Origin: Bryobacterales bacterium | GTDB taxonomy: Bacteria > Acidobacteriota > Terriglobia > Bryobacterales > Bryobacteraceae | NCBI GenBank assembly: GCA_003162425.1 | Contig: PMOK01000234.1 | Location: 1 to 37,775, forward strand | Length of the DNA: 37,775 nt | Direction of reading: 5' to 3' | Part shown: one piece after another, positions 23,914 through 31,709 of the stretch | Numbering within the stretch: the first letter of the stretch is position 1 | How the letters are laid out: each line of letters starts with the position of its first letter | Position numbers and translations under genes: made by a program | The notes under the pieces: generated by a model | Told to the model about the DNA's origin: nothing | Seen by the model: the letters and a program-made list of their open reading frames with translations, nothing else | Databases searched by the model: none

Positions 23914-25458
23914 ATGCTCCATCTCCCCCGCCAGCCTGCCGATGAGCAAGCCCTGAGATGTAGAGCGCACGGGTGTCTGAGCAAGCCGCGCAACGCTGTA
24001 CTCCTGTTGCTATTGGCTGCGACCCTACTTCCGGCTGGCGACCGGGTTGAAGCGCGCATTACGGCGATTCGTTTCTGGTCGCTCGGCGATGTCACGCGCA
24101 TTGCTATAGAGTCCGACGGGGACTTCTCGATTCGCTCCGACCGTCTGGAGAATCCCGATCGGCTCTTTTTCGATCTGGTAGGCGCCAAACCAACTCTCGG
24201 ATCCAAAGGCATGACTGTGATCCCCGTGTCGGATACGCTGGTGCGGCAAATCCGCGTTGCGGAGACCCAACACGGCGTGACACGAGTGGTGCTGGATCTG
24301 GAGCGCAGCGCGGACGCCAGCACGTCTCACCTGGACAATCCCAATAGGCTGATCATCGAGGTGCGGGCCTCAGGCGCCACCGCCCCCGTCACCTCAAAGC
24401 CTCCGATCGAAGCCGAAGTTGTCGATTCGAGAGCGCCCGCATACCGCGCGTTCACGCCTCCGCCCGCTCCTCGCCCCTTCGAGCAATCCGCGCGCCGCGC
24501 ATCACCGGATTTCATGGACCCACCGCCGCCGGTGGCGCCCCGCTCCGGCTTTGCTTCCGAGGCGGCCAACGTCATTCCCAAACTCTCGCCCCCCGCAGTC
24601 CGTCCAGCGCCAGCCACGGTGCTGGCGAAGGTCGTGATGCCGGTGGCAACTTCGACGGTTGCGCCTGCTCCGGCTATTGTTCCAGTTCCGGCTCCTGAGA
24701 CGACGGCGCTTCCAGCCAAACGGAATTCGTCGGGTGGACGCTCGATGATCCGCGTGCTGGGTCTAAAGGTCGGCCGGATTGTTCTTGACCCGGGGCACGG
24801 CGGGCACGATACAGGTACTGTTGGCCCGGAGGGACTGCGCGAAAAGGATCTGGTGCTGGACGTCGCAAAGCGACTGGGTGCATTGATCGAAGAGCGGATG
24901 AATAGCGAGGTGATTTATACGCGGACGGATGACACCTTCGTTCCGCTGGAGCAGCGCACCGAAATCGCCAACCAAGCCAAGGCTGATCTGTTTCTTTCGA
25001 TTCACGCGAATTCCTCGCCGCTACCCTCTGCGGCGGGTGTCGAAACTTACTATCTGAACTTAACCACATCGAAAGGCGCGCTGGATTTGGCTGCGCGCGA
25101 GAACGCCGGTTCACAAAATAGCATCTTCGAGTTACAAGATCTGCTGGAGAAGATAGCGCTGAAGGACAAGGTGGATGAGTCGCGCGAATTTGCAAACCGG
25201 ATTCAATCGGCGCTTTATTCGTTTTCCGCCAAGAACGATTCCCACGCCCGGGATCGCGGCGTGCGAAAGGCGCCGTTTGTAGTGCTGATCGGCGCTTCGA
25301 TGCCATCGGTGCTGGCAGAGATCGGATTCATCAGCAACGCCCGCGACGAGAGCATCATGAAAAAAGCCGAGTATCGCCAACGGCTGGCCGAATCGCTGTA
25401 CAAAGGGTTGGCGAGCTACGCCGGAACGTTGAGCCACTTCCAGGTAGCGAAGAAGTAG
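23914..25458 (+). CDS. N-acetylmuramoyl-L-alanine amidase (AmiC type, AMIN + Amidase_3)
   Basis: A 514-residue protein: an unusually long charged N-terminus, a hydrophobic signal (about 28-41, AVLLLLLAATLLPA), an AMIN domain (about 48-150: ITAIRFWSLGDVTRIAIES, LDLERSADAS), a Pro/Ala-rich linker of about 130 residues, and the zinc amidase domain (285-505). Zinc and catalytic residues are visible: H295 in LDPGHGGHD, E310, H364 in LSIHAN, and the glutamate in VLAEIGFISN. It removes stem peptides from peptidoglycan, typically at division. The linker is long for the family. The TAG stop is supplied by the repeat element that follows. Confidence 0.92.
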   Translation: MLHLPRQPADEQALRCRAHGCLSKPRNAVLLLLLAATLLPAGDRVEARITAIRFWSLGDVTRIAIESDGDFSIRSDRLENPDRLFFDLVGAKPTLGSKGMTVIPVSDTLVRQIRVAETQHGVTRVVLDLERSADASTSHLDNPNRLIIEVRASGATAPVTSKPPIEAEVVDSRAPAYRAFTPPPAPRPFEQSARRASPDFMDPPPPVAPRSGFASEAANVIPKLSPPAVRPAPATVLAKVVMPVATSTVAPAPAIVPVPAPETTALPAKRNSSGGRSMIRVLGLKVGRIVLDPGHGGHDTGTVGPEGLREKDLVLDVAKRLGALIEERMNSEVIYTRTDDTFVPLEQRTEIANQAKADLFLSIHANSSPLPSAAGVETYYLNLTTSKGALDLAARENAGSQNSIFELQDLLEKIALKDKVDESREFANRIQSALYSFSAKNDSHARDRGVRKAPFVVLIGASMPSVLAEIGFISNARDESIMKKAEYRQRLAESLYKGLASYAGTLSHFQVAKK

Positions 25459-25505
25459 CGTAAGCCTCCGGCTTGCGCATTTGGCCAGCCGGAGGCTTGC
25501 CCCAC
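25455..25505. repeat. Palindromic element, family II, copy 1
   Basis: GTAGCGTAAGCCTCCGGCTT and AAGCCGGAGGCTT-type arms form a stem-loop around a spacer of about 12 bases (here the right arm reads CCAGCCGGAGGCTTGCCCCAC). It starts one base before the amidase stop and overlaps it. Most diverged of the four copies. Confidence 0.8.
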
Positions 25506-25511
25506 GGAATA

Positions 25512-26477
25512 TTATCGGACGGCGGTTTCTATGTCGGCCGTGGCGTTGACCGGCGCTGGTTCGGAACCGTGAGGCAGAAACTCGACGCGATTGCGTCCCC
25601 GCCTCTTGGCCAGGTACAGCGCTTCGTCTGCCTTATGGATTAACTCCTCCGGTGTCCAGGGTTGGCCCGGAAGCGCGGTGGTTACCCCGAAGCTGGCGCT
25701 GACGCCGACGGAGCTCTCCTGAAGAGACATCTGGACTTGGGTGAGTTGCTTGCGCAGACGTTCCGCCTGGGCCCAACTCGCTTCCTCATCGCAACCCGTC
25801 AGCAGGATCAGGAATTCTTCCCCGCCGTAGCGGCCAATTGAATCGTACTGCCGGATCGCGTTCTGCATGCGGCGCGAGGCTTCACAGAGAACGGCGTCCC
25901 CGGCAAAGTGGCCGTAGTTGTCATTGATGTTCTTGAAATGGTCGAGATCCACCATCACTACGCCAACCGGAGTACGTTCCCGCTGCCCGCGAGCTAACTC
26001 CCGGCAAAGGATGTCGAAGATCGAGCTCCGATTCCAGAGGTGCGTAAGAGAATCCTTGGTGGCCTGTTCCCGCAGCGCTTCCCGGGCCGACAACAGCTCA
26101 GCTTGCAGATCCACCAGCCGGGTGCCGGCGCGAAGCCGGACTTGCAGCTCGTGCTGATCGAAAGGTTTGGTGATGTAGTCGTCGGCGCCCGCTTCCATTC
26201 CCTCAATGAGATCTTCTTTTTGACTCTTCGATGTTAGCAGCAGGATGTAGGTGTATGGTTCCCGAGCCCGCACCCGGACCCGCCGGCATACTTCCAGGCC
26301 CGTCATGCCCGGCATCATCCAATCCAGGATCGCGAGCGCCGGAGCGTCGTCCTTTTGCAGCAGCGCCAAGGCTTCCTCTCCATCGCAAGCCACCACTACG
26401 TCATAGCCCCACTTCCGAAGGGTGGCTTCCAACAGATGCCGCGAGACCAGGCTGTCATCTGCGATTAAAATCTTCAC
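25512..26477 (-). CDS. PleD-like response regulator diguanylate cyclase (REC-GGDEF)
   Basis: A 321-residue protein. The receiver domain (1-120) has the acidic pair in IADDS, the phospho-acceptor D52 (LAILDWMMPGMTG) and the conserved lysine in YITKPF. A short helix leads to the GGDEF domain (about 145-305), with the active site G218-G-E-E-F222 and the inhibitory RxxD site R209-Q-Y-D212 five residues upstream. It should make cyclic di-GMP when phosphorylated and be product-inhibited. No kinase lies next to it. Unlike PleD it has a single receiver domain. Confidence 0.93.
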   Translation of the reverse strand: MKILIADDSLVSRHLLEATLRKWGYDVVVACDGEEALALLQKDDAPALAILDWMMPGMTGLEVCRRVRVRAREPYTYILLLTSKSQKEDLIEGMEAGADDYITKPFDQHELQVRLRAGTRLVDLQAELLSAREALREQATKDSLTHLWNRSSIFDILCRELARGQRERTPVGVVMVDLDHFKNINDNYGHFAGDAVLCEASRRMQNAIRQYDSIGRYGGEEFLILLTGCDEEASWAQAERLRKQLTQVQMSLQESSVGVSASFGVTTALPGQPWTPEELIHKADEALYLAKRRGRNRVEFLPHGSEPAPVNATADIETAVR

Positions 26478-26636
26478 GCGGTTCCCCGTTTAACGTATAG
26501 GCAGGTTAGCTGGTTAACAGGCGGACCTGATCCTACCTGTTTCTCATCGGCTGGCTGGGACCGTAACGTTAGCCTGTATCTGGTCTTAGGTTCTGATGCT
26601 TAGTACTCTCTTGCGAAAGGTACTTAGCGGAAGATC

Positions 26637-26745
26637 GTCCCCTTGCTGACGCGCGGGGCTACACGACGCTAGCAGGCCACAGCCACGTCGCATTTACCGG
26701 TATGGTCGCGCGCTGTATTGTAGCCCCGCACGTAAGTAAGGGGAC
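26637..26745. repeat. Palindromic element, family III, intergenic copy
   Basis: Arms GTCCCCTTGCTGACGCGCGG (from 26637) and GCACGTAAGTAAGGGGAC (to 26745), each continuing as GGGGCTAC or GTAGCCCC, face each other across about 57 bases. The element lies just after the 3' end of the HAF-repeat gene and upstream of the diguanylate cyclase gene. The rest of the 26478-26636 gap shows no gene. Confidence 0.75.
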
Positions 26746-26746
26746 C

Positions 26747-28633
26747 CTATTGAACCGCGAGAAACGCTCCCGTCGGGGTAGCGACTCCACCCACCGTCAG
26801 CACAATGGGTTGGTTCCCTGCCGAAAGCCCCGATGGCACGGTGAAATCGATCTGGTAAAGACCAGCGAAAGTCGGCGCCAGACCGGCGTACGATACGACG
26901 GCAGTTTTGCCGCCAACCGTCAGCGTGTAAGGCGCCGTGATATTAGCGGTCCCATTGGGGGCCAGACTCCCGACTACGGCGGCCGGCGTGGTGGCGCCCC
27001 AACCAACGCCGTAAGCCGTCAGGATGTCGCCGGCATGAGCTGGAGTAAATGTCTCGCCGCCCGGGATCAAGCCAGTTGGGCCCACCTGTGCTCCGTTCTG
27101 TTCCACTGCGACGATTTCGTTCTGCCCAGTCGGATTCTGAACGTCGAAGAGGAACTGCGGAGTCACCGCCGCCACCGTGACGTTTACGGGTGCCGTGGGA
27201 GTCTCATTCGGCAAACCGCAGTTTGTGATTACCGACACCGGCACTGTTCCCGACGTGGACAATGGATCGGCTACCGCGTTGATCTGCGTGGCGGAGACAT
27301 AGATCAGGCCCCAGCGCGTGGTCCCGCCCTGGACACAGGTGTTGGCCAGATTAGTAGGCAACGCGTTGTTCGTCAAATCGGCCGCGGTCACGTTCTGGCT
27401 GACCATGGGACCGGCGAAACCAGTACCGAACATCGTAAAGAGTCCGTTGGCGGAGAGGCTGTTCACGGGAGGTACGCTAAGCCCGGCGCCGACTACTGAA
27501 TTGATGGTCGGGGGAGTGACGGGCGTCAGCAGAAACGCATGCTGCTGCTGTTGGATGATTCCCGTGCCGACAATCTGGCCGGCATTATTGATCCCGGTCG
27601 CGGAAGCCAGTTGCCATCCGGATCCGTTCACCAGTTGGCGGTTCAGGTCGTACAAAGTGCTGTTGGTGTAAACGAAAGCGTGAGAGCTGGCCGACGCGGT
27701 TTCGAGCTCAGCTCCAAAAAACAGCGTTATGTCCGGAGTCTGAGGCGTGCTGTAGCCTACTACGGTGCCTGAATTATTGATTCCCAGAGCAGCGCTATTC
27801 TTATCGCTCGGAAGGACGCCCAAATCGGTAATGGCGCCATTCGCGAACAGCACGGCATGGCTGGTAGCCTTCGCATCGACGATTGAGGTGAAACTGTACG
27901 TAAACGCCATCCCAGAAGCCATGCCCGAGTCGTTCACGCCGGTGGCCGATAGGTAATTGAAATTCGTAGACGCAGGCAAGCCTTGAGCTGCTCCATTATG
28001 CCAAAGCGTGCCTACAAGGTCGACAAGAGTATTGGCGACGATATTCACGCTGGCTCCCGCAACCCAATCGCCTGAGGGACTAATCCCAAATGCCGCGCCG
28101 TGCATTCCCTTCGACGGAGGGAGCGAAGTTGCAGGGCTGCCGGGCGTGACTAGGAAAGCTTCACTTGCCACAAAGAAATTCACGCCGCCCTGGCTAACCT
28201 GCGTGGCTGCGGATTGGCCTGTGTTGGTGAGTCCAAAAGCTCCGGCGTTGCTCGGAATCCCGCTAAACGTTTGAATGGAACCGTTCTGATAGAGGAATGG
28301 GCTCACCGAGACGCCCTGTGCCAGGTTGATCACGATGTAAGCGCCCACCACCGTTCCTGAATCGTTCACTCCGGTGGGAACGGTCGGCTTAGACGTGGCG
28401 CCCAGGTCGTTCAGGACGCCCTTCGAGTACAGGAAAGCATGCGTGTCTGCTGCCAAGAGAATTGAACCGCCGGCCGGGCCGCAGTATCCGGTGACGTTTC
28501 CGGCCTGGCTGATGGCCGTGCCGGTGCAGGACGGCAGGCTTGGCAACGAGCCCAGATCCTGGATCATGTACTGGGGCGTCTGCGCGTACATGTAGACAGG
28601 AAGAAGGAAAAAAAGAATCCTGTAGCAATGCAT
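26747..28633 (-). CDS. HAF-repeat exported protein with Solibacter-type C-terminal domain
   Basis: A 628-residue protein from the ATG at 28633, where the signal sequence lies (MHCYRILFFLLPVYMYAQ). Residues about 25-380 hold some six HAF-type repeats, with units such as GVNDSGTVVGAY, GINNSGTVVGYS, GINNAGQIVGTG and HAFVYTNSTLYDLN, probably forming a propeller-like fold. The C-terminal 240 residues are the paired Ig-like unit known as the Solibacter C-terminal domain (TIGR03437 pattern): GLFTMFGTGFAG, TQINAVADPLS, GLYQIDFTVPSGLSAGNQPI. It is probably extracellular or surface-bound. It is divergent from two NHL proteins with the same C-terminus. Confidence 0.82.
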   Translation of the reverse strand: MHCYRILFFLLPVYMYAQTPQYMIQDLGSLPSLPSCTGTAISQAGNVTGYCGPAGGSILLAADTHAFLYSKGVLNDLGATSKPTVPTGVNDSGTVVGAYIVINLAQGVSVSPFLYQNGSIQTFSGIPSNAGAFGLTNTGQSAATQVSQGGVNFFVASEAFLVTPGSPATSLPPSKGMHGAAFGISPSGDWVAGASVNIVANTLVDLVGTLWHNGAAQGLPASTNFNYLSATGVNDSGMASGMAFTYSFTSIVDAKATSHAVLFANGAITDLGVLPSDKNSAALGINNSGTVVGYSTPQTPDITLFFGAELETASASSHAFVYTNSTLYDLNRQLVNGSGWQLASATGINNAGQIVGTGIIQQQQHAFLLTPVTPPTINSVVGAGLSVPPVNSLSANGLFTMFGTGFAGPMVSQNVTAADLTNNALPTNLANTCVQGGTTRWGLIYVSATQINAVADPLSTSGTVPVSVITNCGLPNETPTAPVNVTVAAVTPQFLFDVQNPTGQNEIVAVEQNGAQVGPTGLIPGGETFTPAHAGDILTAYGVGWGATTPAAVVGSLAPNGTANITAPYTLTVGGKTAVVSYAGLAPTFAGLYQIDFTVPSGLSAGNQPIVLTVGGVATPTGAFLAVQ

Positions 28634-28694
28634 GGTCGATATTGTACCCTGTTCGGCGCCCTTGAAAACGAAAATTACCGCTTTTACGCTCACC

Positions 28695-28745
28695 GTAGGG
28701 CAAGCCTCCGGCTTGCCGACTGGACAAGCCGGAGGCTTGTCCTAC
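28695..28745. repeat. Palindromic element, family II, copy 2
   Basis: GTAGGGCAAGCCTCCGGCTT and AAGCCGGAGGCTTGTCCTAC pair across a short spacer (GCCGACTGGAC). It lies in the divergent gap between the HAF and first NHL genes. It is almost identical to copy 4. Confidence 0.9.
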
Positions 28746-28835
28746 GCCGAGTCGAAAAACTGTGACGCAAGTTTCACGGCGATTGCGCTATGTAGATTGG
28801 GCGACTTGCCCAAGGCATTCCATTTGGAGGGACTG

Positions 28836-31634
28836 ATGAGAAGAACGTTGTCGGCAACGGCGCTGAGCATTGCGCTCTTGTTGAGTCTGGCGGATAGATC
28901 CGCGGCACAGGTTTACAATTACACGATAAACACGGTGGTTGGGCAATACCCGACAGGGGACGCAGGGCCAGGGACCAAAGCCCTTTTGGCGTTACCCTAC
29001 GGCGTGGCCTTGGATGGGAACGGCAACCTTTACATCGCCGACTATCTTGACAACAGAATTCGCAAGATCGTGCTCGCAACAGGTGTAATCACGACTATCG
29101 CCGGAACGGGCTTCCAGGGCTTCAGCGGGGATGGAAGCGCCGCGGTCAATGCGCAAATCGCCGGTCCTGGCGCCGTAGCAGCGGACACGGCCGGCAACGT
29201 CTATTTCACCGACGTCGGCAACGAAGTAGTTCGGAAAGTGGATATCAACGGCAACATCAGTACGATTGCCGGCACACCAGGATCCGGTGGGCACGCCGGA
29301 GACGGTGGGCCAGCCACGAAAGCCCAATTAGCCTTACACGTTGGAGGCGGTTTGGCGGTGGATGCGGCCGGCAACGTCTACATAGCTGACTCGCTCAACT
29401 CGGCGGTCCGCGAGGTAACGGTGAGCAACGGCAATATCAGTACTATCGCCGGGATGATCGGGCAGAATGGGCATAGTGGCGACGGAGGCGCAGCCACTAG
29501 CGCGATGTTGTTCTACCCTTTCGGTCTCGCATTTGACTCCAGCGGCAATCTTTACATTGCAGACACCTTCAACCAAGAAATCCGAGAGGTGTCGGCCACC
29601 ACCCACATCATTAAGACGATAGCCGGTAACCTAAGTGCCGGCTCCACCGGAGATGGCGGCCCACCCACGGCGGCATCGCTCAACTATCCGTTCGGTGTCG
29701 CAGTCGACGCGCAGGGGAACGTCTACATTGCAGATTTTTCCAACGACGAAATCCGCAAAGTCACGGTGGGAGCCAGTCCCACCATCAGCACCATCGCCGG
29801 AAAAATATCACTGGGAGGCGGCTTCAGTGGAGATGGAGGCCCCGCGACATCCGCCGCGCTGAGTGGTCCGGCTAGCGTGGCAGTGAACAGCGCGGGTACC
29901 ATCTATATCGCCGATCTGCTGAACAACCGCGTTCGGTACGTGAGCCAGGGAGTCATAAATGAGGTGGCCGGGGCCGACCACGCTCAGGGAGATGGGGGGA
30001 AAGCCACGGCTGCTTACTTATATTTCCCACAAAGCGTTGCAGAGGATAGCGCCGGGAATCTTTACATCGCCGACACAAATAACAATGAGATTCGCAAGGT
30101 GGCGCTGGATGGCACCATCAGCACATTCGGCACGACCGGCGCGCCTCAAGCCGTGGCAGTGGATAGCTCCGGTAACGTTTTTGTCAGCAGCGGCAACCGA
30201 ATCGTTAAACTAGATAGCAAAGGAAACGGCACCGTCGTGGCTGGCAGCAACGCAGGGGGATTCAGCGGCGACGGCGGACCAGCCTCGGCGGCATTGTTGA
30301 ACACGCCTCAGGGCTTGGCAATAGATTCCGCGGGCAATCTCTATATCGCAGATAGCTACAATCACCGCATCCGCGAGATTACGGCCGGCAACATCAGTAC
30401 AGTGGCGGGGAGTGGGGCGACTTGCGGGTCCACTTGCAACCTCGGAGGCTTCACCGGAGATGGAGGCCCAGCCACTTCGGCCACCCTGTCGTTCCCCTAC
30501 GGCGTAGCGGTGGATAGCGCCGGTAATATTCTTATCGCAGATTCCTTGAACCATTGCATCCGCAAAGTGACTAAGGGAGTTATCAACACCGTGGCTGGAA
30601 CGGGTGGAAAGCGAGGATACGCCGGCGACGGTGGACTGGCCACAGCTGCCCTGTTGAATGAGCCGCTAGGAGTGGCGCCAGACAATGTGGGAAACTTTTT
30701 CATCGCCGATTCCTTCAATCAGGTAATCCGTGTGGTAGATGGACTCGGGTCCATCAACACCATTGCCGGTAACAATAAGGCCGGCTTCTCCGGCGACGGT
30801 GGGCCCGCCACCTCTGCCGAGCTCGACAAACCCTTTGGCATCCTGGTTGATCCCAACTCGAACGTACTGTTCGTCGATAACCTCAACCATCGCGTCCGGG
30901 AACTGACTACCACGAATCCGCTGGTTCCCAGCGCCAAGTCGGTCGTGAACGCCGCCAGCTTCGTCTCCGGAGGCGTTGTTCCCGGCGGAATGGCCACGCT
31001 TTTTGGGTCCAACCTTACAACCGCGACGGGAATCAATCTGGCATCGGGGCTGCCGCTCGCAACGGAGTTTTTGAAAACCAGCGTGAAATTCAACGGCACC
31101 TACAGCGCACCCATTTTCGCGGTGGACAACGTGAACGGCTCCCAACAGATCAACTTCCAGGTACCCTGGGAGATTGCTCCTATCTCCAGCGTCTTGCTGC
31201 AGGTGGAAACCAACGGCGTCTCCAGCCTGCCTGTGCAGGTTCCTGTGCTCGCGGCGCAGCCGGGCATAATCGCCTACAACGTCGGAGGCACCAATTTCGG
31301 GGTTGTTCTCCACGCCAATTTCCAATTGGCGGATAGCGCGCATCCCGTTGTGGCGGGCGAGACAGTGTTGATTTATTGCGTTGACCTGGGCGCCATTTCT
31401 CCGGCCCTGAAGGACGGCGAACCTGGAACCGGCGCCGAAATAACCGTCGCTACACCAACGGCGACCCTAGGCGGCAAGAATGCCCCGATCAGCTTCCACG
31501 GAACAGCTCCCGGTTTTGTCGCCTTGTTCCAGGTGAACGTGCAGGTTCCCACGGGCCTGGCTTCGGGCAATCAGCCGCTGGTGCTCACCATCAGTGGCGT
31601 TTCGAGCCAGACAGTGCAGTTACCGGTAAAGTAG
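28836..31634 (+). CDS. NHL-repeat exported protein 1 with Solibacter-type C-terminal domain
   Basis: A 932-residue protein. The ATG at 28836 is chosen because it follows TTGGAGGGA and starts a signal sequence (TALSIALLLSLADRSAAQ); the frame is open further upstream only because it reads through a repeat element. About a dozen NHL-like units follow (GVAVDSAGNLYIADxxN, IRKV, TIAGxGxxGFSGDGGPAT), enough for two propellers. The C-terminal 220 residues carry the Solibacter C-terminal domain (VVNAASFVSGGVVPGGMATL, QINFQVPWE, FGVVLHANFQLAD, LFQVNVQVPTGLASG). It is probably surface-exposed; the ligand is unknown. The stop TAG is the start of a repeat element. Confidence 0.88.
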   Translation: MRRTLSATALSIALLLSLADRSAAQVYNYTINTVVGQYPTGDAGPGTKALLALPYGVALDGNGNLYIADYLDNRIRKIVLATGVITTIAGTGFQGFSGDGSAAVNAQIAGPGAVAADTAGNVYFTDVGNEVVRKVDINGNISTIAGTPGSGGHAGDGGPATKAQLALHVGGGLAVDAAGNVYIADSLNSAVREVTVSNGNISTIAGMIGQNGHSGDGGAATSAMLFYPFGLAFDSSGNLYIADTFNQEIREVSATTHIIKTIAGNLSAGSTGDGGPPTAASLNYPFGVAVDAQGNVYIADFSNDEIRKVTVGASPTISTIAGKISLGGGFSGDGGPATSAALSGPASVAVNSAGTIYIADLLNNRVRYVSQGVINEVAGADHAQGDGGKATAAYLYFPQSVAEDSAGNLYIADTNNNEIRKVALDGTISTFGTTGAPQAVAVDSSGNVFVSSGNRIVKLDSKGNGTVVAGSNAGGFSGDGGPASAALLNTPQGLAIDSAGNLYIADSYNHRIREITAGNISTVAGSGATCGSTCNLGGFTGDGGPATSATLSFPYGVAVDSAGNILIADSLNHCIRKVTKGVINTVAGTGGKRGYAGDGGLATAALLNEPLGVAPDNVGNFFIADSFNQVIRVVDGLGSINTIAGNNKAGFSGDGGPATSAELDKPFGILVDPNSNVLFVDNLNHRVRELTTTNPLVPSAKSVVNAASFVSGGVVPGGMATLFGSNLTTATGINLASGLPLATEFLKTSVKFNGTYSAPIFAVDNVNGSQQINFQVPWEIAPISSVLLQVETNGVSSLPVQVPVLAAQPGIIAYNVGGTNFGVVLHANFQLADSAHPVVAGETVLIYCVDLGAISPALKDGEPGTGAEITVATPTATLGGKNAPISFHGTAPGFVALFQVNVQVPTGLASGNQPLVLTISGVSSQTVQLPVK

Positions 31635-31683
31635 GGCAAGCCTCCGGCTTGCCCGCCACGCGCAAGCCGGAGGCTTGCGCTAC
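31631..31683. repeat. Palindromic element, family II, copy 3
   Basis: GTAGGGCAAGCCTCCGGCTT and AAGCCGGAGGCTTGCGCTAC pair across GCCCGCCACGCGC. It lies between the two NHL genes, and its TAG is the stop codon of the first. A TTG start for the next gene follows 27 bases later. Confidence 0.9.
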
Positions 31684-31709
31684 GGTGATAATTGGTGTAG
31701 AGGTGAAGC

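Noticed and set aside
26478..26636. Cyclic di-GMP riboswitch before the diguanylate cyclase
   Set aside because: I looked for the conserved GEMM core in the minus-strand leader and did not see it.
28632..28835. N-terminal extension of NHL protein 1
   Set aside because: It overlaps the HAF gene start, translates a palindromic element, and puts the signal sequence 68 residues inside; the ATG at 28836 has a good ribosome-binding site.
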